Assembly: GCA_023213395.1 (NCBI GenBank)
Contig: CM041465.1
Location: 113,591,741-113,655,740, forward strand
Direction of reading: 5' to 3'
Length of the DNA: 64,000 bases
Source: Cycas panzhihuaensis
Taxonomy: Eukaryota > Cycadophyta
Shown here piece by piece: positions 59,700 to 64,000 of this stretch. The number at the start of each line of letters is the position of its first letter. Position 1 is the stretch's first letter. The notes below the pieces were generated by a model. That model was not told the origin of the DNA, did not search any database, and worked only from the letters and a program-made list of their open reading frames with translations. The translations under genes and the position numbers were made by a program.

Positions 59700-61560
59700 G
59701 AGCATTAGAATGAGGTGAAATGAAATTATACATAATGCACGTGAAAGTGTATTTCACTTAAGTGATCTAATTTAAAGTTTACTTAAGACCCTTTTTAGGA
59801 ATAATTAACTAATGTAATGACCTTGTGATATTAACCCATTTCAATCTCCCCCTTAATAGTAGAAGTTCATTTCATCATATTTTATTATATTATATGAGGT
59901 CTTCATTTGAGCTCTTATAAAGTAAACTACTATGACACTTTTGTGGGAAACCCTCATAGGGAAGAAAACCCATGAATTTTCTAATCTACTAACATGGCTT
60001 AGGTGGCTCTTTAAATGAAGCCACATAACTAATCAATACAATGAATTTTATAGCTAAAATCTACTGAGTCTCCATATGCTATTTGGTCATCCCCCATGCT
60101 TTTTGGGGTTTTCATAGGTTATGATTTTCTAAAATGATACAACCCTTATCTTTTTATGTCCACGAGGAGTTTTAACGAATGGAATAGAGCAAAGACTTAA
60201 TCTTATCCTTCTATGCCCTTAAGGGGTTTTCACGAATGAGATAGAGTATGATGGTCTTATTGTCATCTCCTTCAATCAATTAAAGATGGAGGTCTTAAGA
60301 CCAAGTTATCTTCATAATTATTCAAACTTTACCGTCTTCAATGGTTTGGTAAAGATATCAACCACTTGATCTATTGTGGGACAGTACTCTAGTTGAATTG
60401 TGCCATCATGAACTAGTTCTATAATTCTATGTACTTTTGTACTTATATGTTTGGTATGATCATAAAATATAGGTTGCTTAGCCATTTAGATTGTAGACTA
60501 ATTATCCACATATAAGCTAGTAGAACTTGTTTAGATGGTATTTCATATATTCAATAATTTTCTAAGATATATTACCTCTTTGCTTATATCAAAAGCAAAA
60601 ATATATTTAGCTTCGGTAGTTAAGTCTACAACTATCTTTTGTCATCTAGATCTCCATGATATTGGTGTTGTCCTAAGAAATGTTATATACCCAGATATCT
60701 CTTGTAAAATCTGAGTCTATATATACATAAAGTTTGAATTTTGTATTAGGTTCATACAACAAACCATATATGTTAGTCGTCTTCAGGTACCTCACCACTC
60801 ATATTGTAGCCTTCCAGTAATTATGCTTAGGATTTGTCATGAATCTTGTAAGAATACTGATAGAGTATGCAATATTTGGCCTTATGTTGGTAGTATAGAT
60901 GAGACTACCTATAAGTTTCCTATAGAGTGTTGCATCTACGTACCTAGCATCACCATCAAATGAGAGTTTAATATTAGGTTTCATAGGTATAGCCACTTGT
61001 CAAGCATCTTCCAACTTAAATTTTGTCAAAAGATCATTGATATATTTTTCTTGGGAGAGAAAGATTTTGCTATTCTTTAGAGTTGTTTCAATTTTCAAGA
61101 AATATTTCATCACCTCAAAATTAAACAATTCAAAAGTTTTAGTAAGGTCTTTCTTTAGCTAGTTTATTACCTGTTCATTATTCCTTGTTATTAGCATATC
61201 ATCCACAAAGATTACGAGGTAAGACTTTATTATTTTGGTGCTTAATGAATAGTGTTGTATCAATATCTTAATAGTCACAAATCTCATATCTAAGTTGCCT
61301 TATTCTTTCAAACAACTTGGTAAACTAAGCACAAGGGACTTATTTTAGGTCATACAAGGACATTTATGAGTCTATAAACTTTATGCTCCTAATTGACAAT
61401 CTCGTATCCTTCTGGCTAAGCCATATAAATTTTTTCTTTAAGGTCCCCATTGAGAAATGCAATCTTAACATCAAGTTGGTGGATTTTCCAACCATGTTGA
61501 GTAGCTAAGGCTATAAAAGTTCTGTCAAAGAGGTTACTGTACCAGGGTCATTTATGTAGA
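59700..61560 (-). mobile_element. Copia fragment, minus strand
   Basis: Reading leftwards: RT (HQLDVKIAFLNGDLKEKIYM, then YRKLIGSLIYTTNIRPNIAYSISILTRFM at 60910-60830) and RNase H to KHISTKVHRIIELVHDG and DQVVDIFTKPLKT near 60310, followed by about 450 bp and a purine tract TTAAGGGGGAGATTG at 59845-59859. LTR sequence would lie left of that. Gag, protease and integrase are absent because the right side ends near 61560. Confidence 0.82.
60127..60262. repeat. Short tandem duplication in copia 3' UTR
   Basis: Two imperfect copies of about 60 bp with TTATCTTTTTATGTCC/TTATCCTTCTATGCCC and GAGTTTTAACGAATG/GGGTTTTCACGAATG. Confidence 0.65.
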
Positions 61561-61585
61561 TTAATTAAGTTACCTTAGGATATAT

Positions 61586-61838
61586 TGTTAATATTAATCT
61601 CTTAGTGAAATGTTCTTTATGTGCATTTAATTGTAATTTCAAGTTTATGTCATTAGGTGAGAAAATCCTAACCCTAATTCTCACCCTCAATAATTAAAGG
61701 AGAAATCTCAAGGAGGGAGTAATTATTCATTCTCACCTCCAATCTTTGATCGCATGTCTCATTTCATCTCTTTTTCATTGTCCATTACTATTGTGTACAT
61801 GTGAGTGATTTATTCTCTAGATCTATCCTTCATTAATG
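61586..61838 (+). repeat. Probable 5' LTR of a further element
   Basis: Starts TGTTAATATTAATC and is followed by TGGTATTAGAGCTAAG, a tRNA-Met-type primer site, at 61839. The partner LTR would be outside the window, so the left end is a guess. Confidence 0.55.
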
Positions 61839-64000
61839 TGGTATTAGAGCTAAGAGGAGATCTATTCACTCCATTCCACTTGTGTGGAGTCATTTTGCAT
61901 CTCCTTCACCTTCAATGTGAAGTATTAGGAGTGCACTCATTAGTTTTAAAATTTTAAAAGCTTAAAATTATATTATTTTATATGTTACTAATTTATTTAT
62001 ATGTGCAAAATTTTATAAGTGAAAAAGATAATTTTTTGAAGCCATTTGGTTGCCAGAACTGTCCCAGAAGTACTGAAAGCTTAAAATCTTATGAGAATTT
62101 TGACTAACTTAGATTTTGATGAAATTTGATGTGTAAGATTAACTTGCTAAGAGGATCATTTTTTTAATTCTGGAGCATCTTTAGATTCATCCTACAATAA
62201 TGACGTTTGGCTAAAACAAAAGGTTAAAATTTGTAAATAAGTAACTTAAGGCATTTTTCTCAATAAAATCCTTTAAACATAAGCTGTAAGTCTAAAAGTT
62301 TTTTTAAGGGATTTAGTAGATTTATATCTCTAGAATATTTTGAGATAAATCTCATCAAATTTCATCCATCGGTTAGTGAGATCTTTGTAGTTTTCTCATA
62401 GATGCTGAATTTGCTTACTCAACCCCACAAAAGACATTGTGAGGGAATTTCGAGTAGTTTTTTGGTTGATTTTAGAGATGATATAAAAGGAAAATTTGAT
62501 GTATGTATTAAGATGAAGCTTTTGACATATTGAAGTTTGGATTTTGAGGTAGTGAATATGACATGATTCTATTTTTTTGCTTTTCTCGGGCAAAATGTTT
62601 CTATGCCTTTTTAGAAATCTAACTTTATCATCTTATTAGAAATGATATTCTAAACTCTTTTTCCTTATTCCATAAATTCAAATTCCATCATTTAAGTCTT
62701 CATATTTATAATTTTTAGAAAATTTTGCCCATTTATCATTATTTATAAATTTTGTAGAAAAAAATCACAAATAAGGTAAAATAACATGCATCTAGATTTA
62801 GAAAAATTAATATTTTATCAGCAAGTTGATCTAATTTTTATCCCACTATGGATTTTGTATTAAAATTTCTAAAAATATATTTGAAAACATTATACTAAAG
62901 TAAGGGAAACCTTAGATCGGATGCAACATTTAGTTCTCTTGCTAAATCTAGCATGCACTTTCTATTTGCACACATAACATAAAGTAACACATAAAGCAAC
63001 AACAACAATAAAATAAGCATACAAGGCAAGCAAGCATATTTGGCAACTTTTAATTTAAGTTTTTAGTTCATATTCCTTGGAAATAACTTGCATTATTTCC
63101 TAAAAGGAATCTCATCTGTATGACTTATACCACTAGTTCTTAACTCGAGTGCATACTTGCTTGGTTGAAATAGAGCATGATTAGTTGAAGTCCAGGCCCT
63201 AAGGTAGATATAAGTTTTATATTAGGTCTAGTCTTAACTAGAATAGTGGTGGAGGGGCACGTTAGCCATACCTACAGCCTATAATTGGGGATAATCCTGA
63301 TAACCGCCTACGAAAATTGAAAACCTTCTATATAAGATTAAAATTAACCTACTCTAATATACATCATAGCTGTGGGATATACACGTACCATTTGACTCTT
63401 TGAAGGAGGTATATAGTTGCTCACTAGTGAATTGGGTGAGGACTCGGAGTACCTGGGCTCCACTATGACTTGGATTTCATCACCAAGTGTAGGTGTGGGT
63501 ATCACAAGTGACTGCCCTAATCGTATACTAGAAGCCTTAAGCATTAAAACCTCACCTATATTTGGACATAAGTTAAAGGTTAGTGGCATGACACATCACC
63601 ACTCTTTAATAACACTACATTAGGCCTCATTCCTGCATCATTGCTTATACTTATTTTTTATAGTTGTTGAAAAATACTTAATTATTATTTTCTTCTCATC
63701 ATAGCATTCATTTATATGTCTCTGTTATGTCAAGTATACTAGCTACACATATAAGTTGTATATACTTTTATCATCTCTTCTACTTCTTCATCATCACCAT
63801 GTCATCTTAATTCAAGCAGAATGTCAATGGCATATTCAAAGGCAAAGAAAATTAAGATTTGTGATACACTAGAGTTAAAAATATTGTAAAGAATAAATGC
63901 CTTTAGAGAGCCTACTTGAAGCCTACACCCATCATACCTACAACAACTATAATATCCACTTATGGTAGAACTGATCCAACAACTCCTATAGATGCCACAA
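61839..64000. other. Interior of an unidentified element
   Basis: No gag or pol domain recognised in the 2.16 kb after the primer site. 63340-63600 is less AT-rich and has open frames on both strands without known motifs. Confidence 0.4.

Overview
The window is plant nuclear DNA, almost certainly from a seed plant with a large genome. It holds LTR retrotransposons of several plant lineages (Ty1/copia, a chromovirus with a chromodomain, and a Tat/Ogre-like Ty3/gypsy element with an extra archaeal-type RNase H) plus intronless relics of an AFC/LAMMER-type protein kinase. No intact host gene is visible. Very old, nested, slowly eroding elements would suit a gymnosperm, but that is an inference and the species cannot be read from the sequence.

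Layout. A unit of about 9 kb is present twice in tandem, with a partial third copy. Each unit holds a LAMMER-kinase pseudogene, about 1.9 kb of non-coding DNA, a decayed copia body with its 3' LTR, and about 2 kb containing a gypsy integrase scrap. Unit A is 1-2721 joined to 22060-28320; unit B is 28321-41280; the third copy starts at 41281. Unit A is split by a Tat/Ogre-like element (2722-22059, LTRs about 2.77 kb). That element is itself split by a chromovirus on the minus strand (6332-12774, 227-bp LTRs, perfect CATAC target duplication). Unit B is split by another copia element (32229-36341) and preserves the uninterrupted form of the Tat insertion site near 31030-31050. The order of events was therefore kinase retrocopy, tandem duplication, Tat insertion, then chromovirus insertion.

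41281-43960 holds the most complete kinase relic, followed by an inverted copy of its 3' two thirds. The pair forms a palindrome with arms of about 820 bp and a 320-bp loop made of copia sequence. 43961-48825 is a third copia element. 48826-52050 shows nothing identifiable. 52050 to about 59640 is a strongly decayed Ty3/gypsy element with a long (TA)n tract. About 59700-61560 is a copia fragment on the minus strand. 61586 to the end begins with a probable LTR and tRNA-Met primer site of another element that leaves the window.

The best candidates for unusual biology are: (1) the kinase palindrome, a potential long-hairpin source of small RNAs against LAMMER-kinase transcripts; (2) in the Tat element, a decayed antisense gene with a phase-matched 113-nt intron and its own TATA box, next to a free-standing archaeal-type RNase H reading frame placed 3' of integrase, in an element that has lost reverse transcriptase; (3) a chromovirus whose LTRs are about 1% diverged although its pol frame carries about a dozen nonsense codons.
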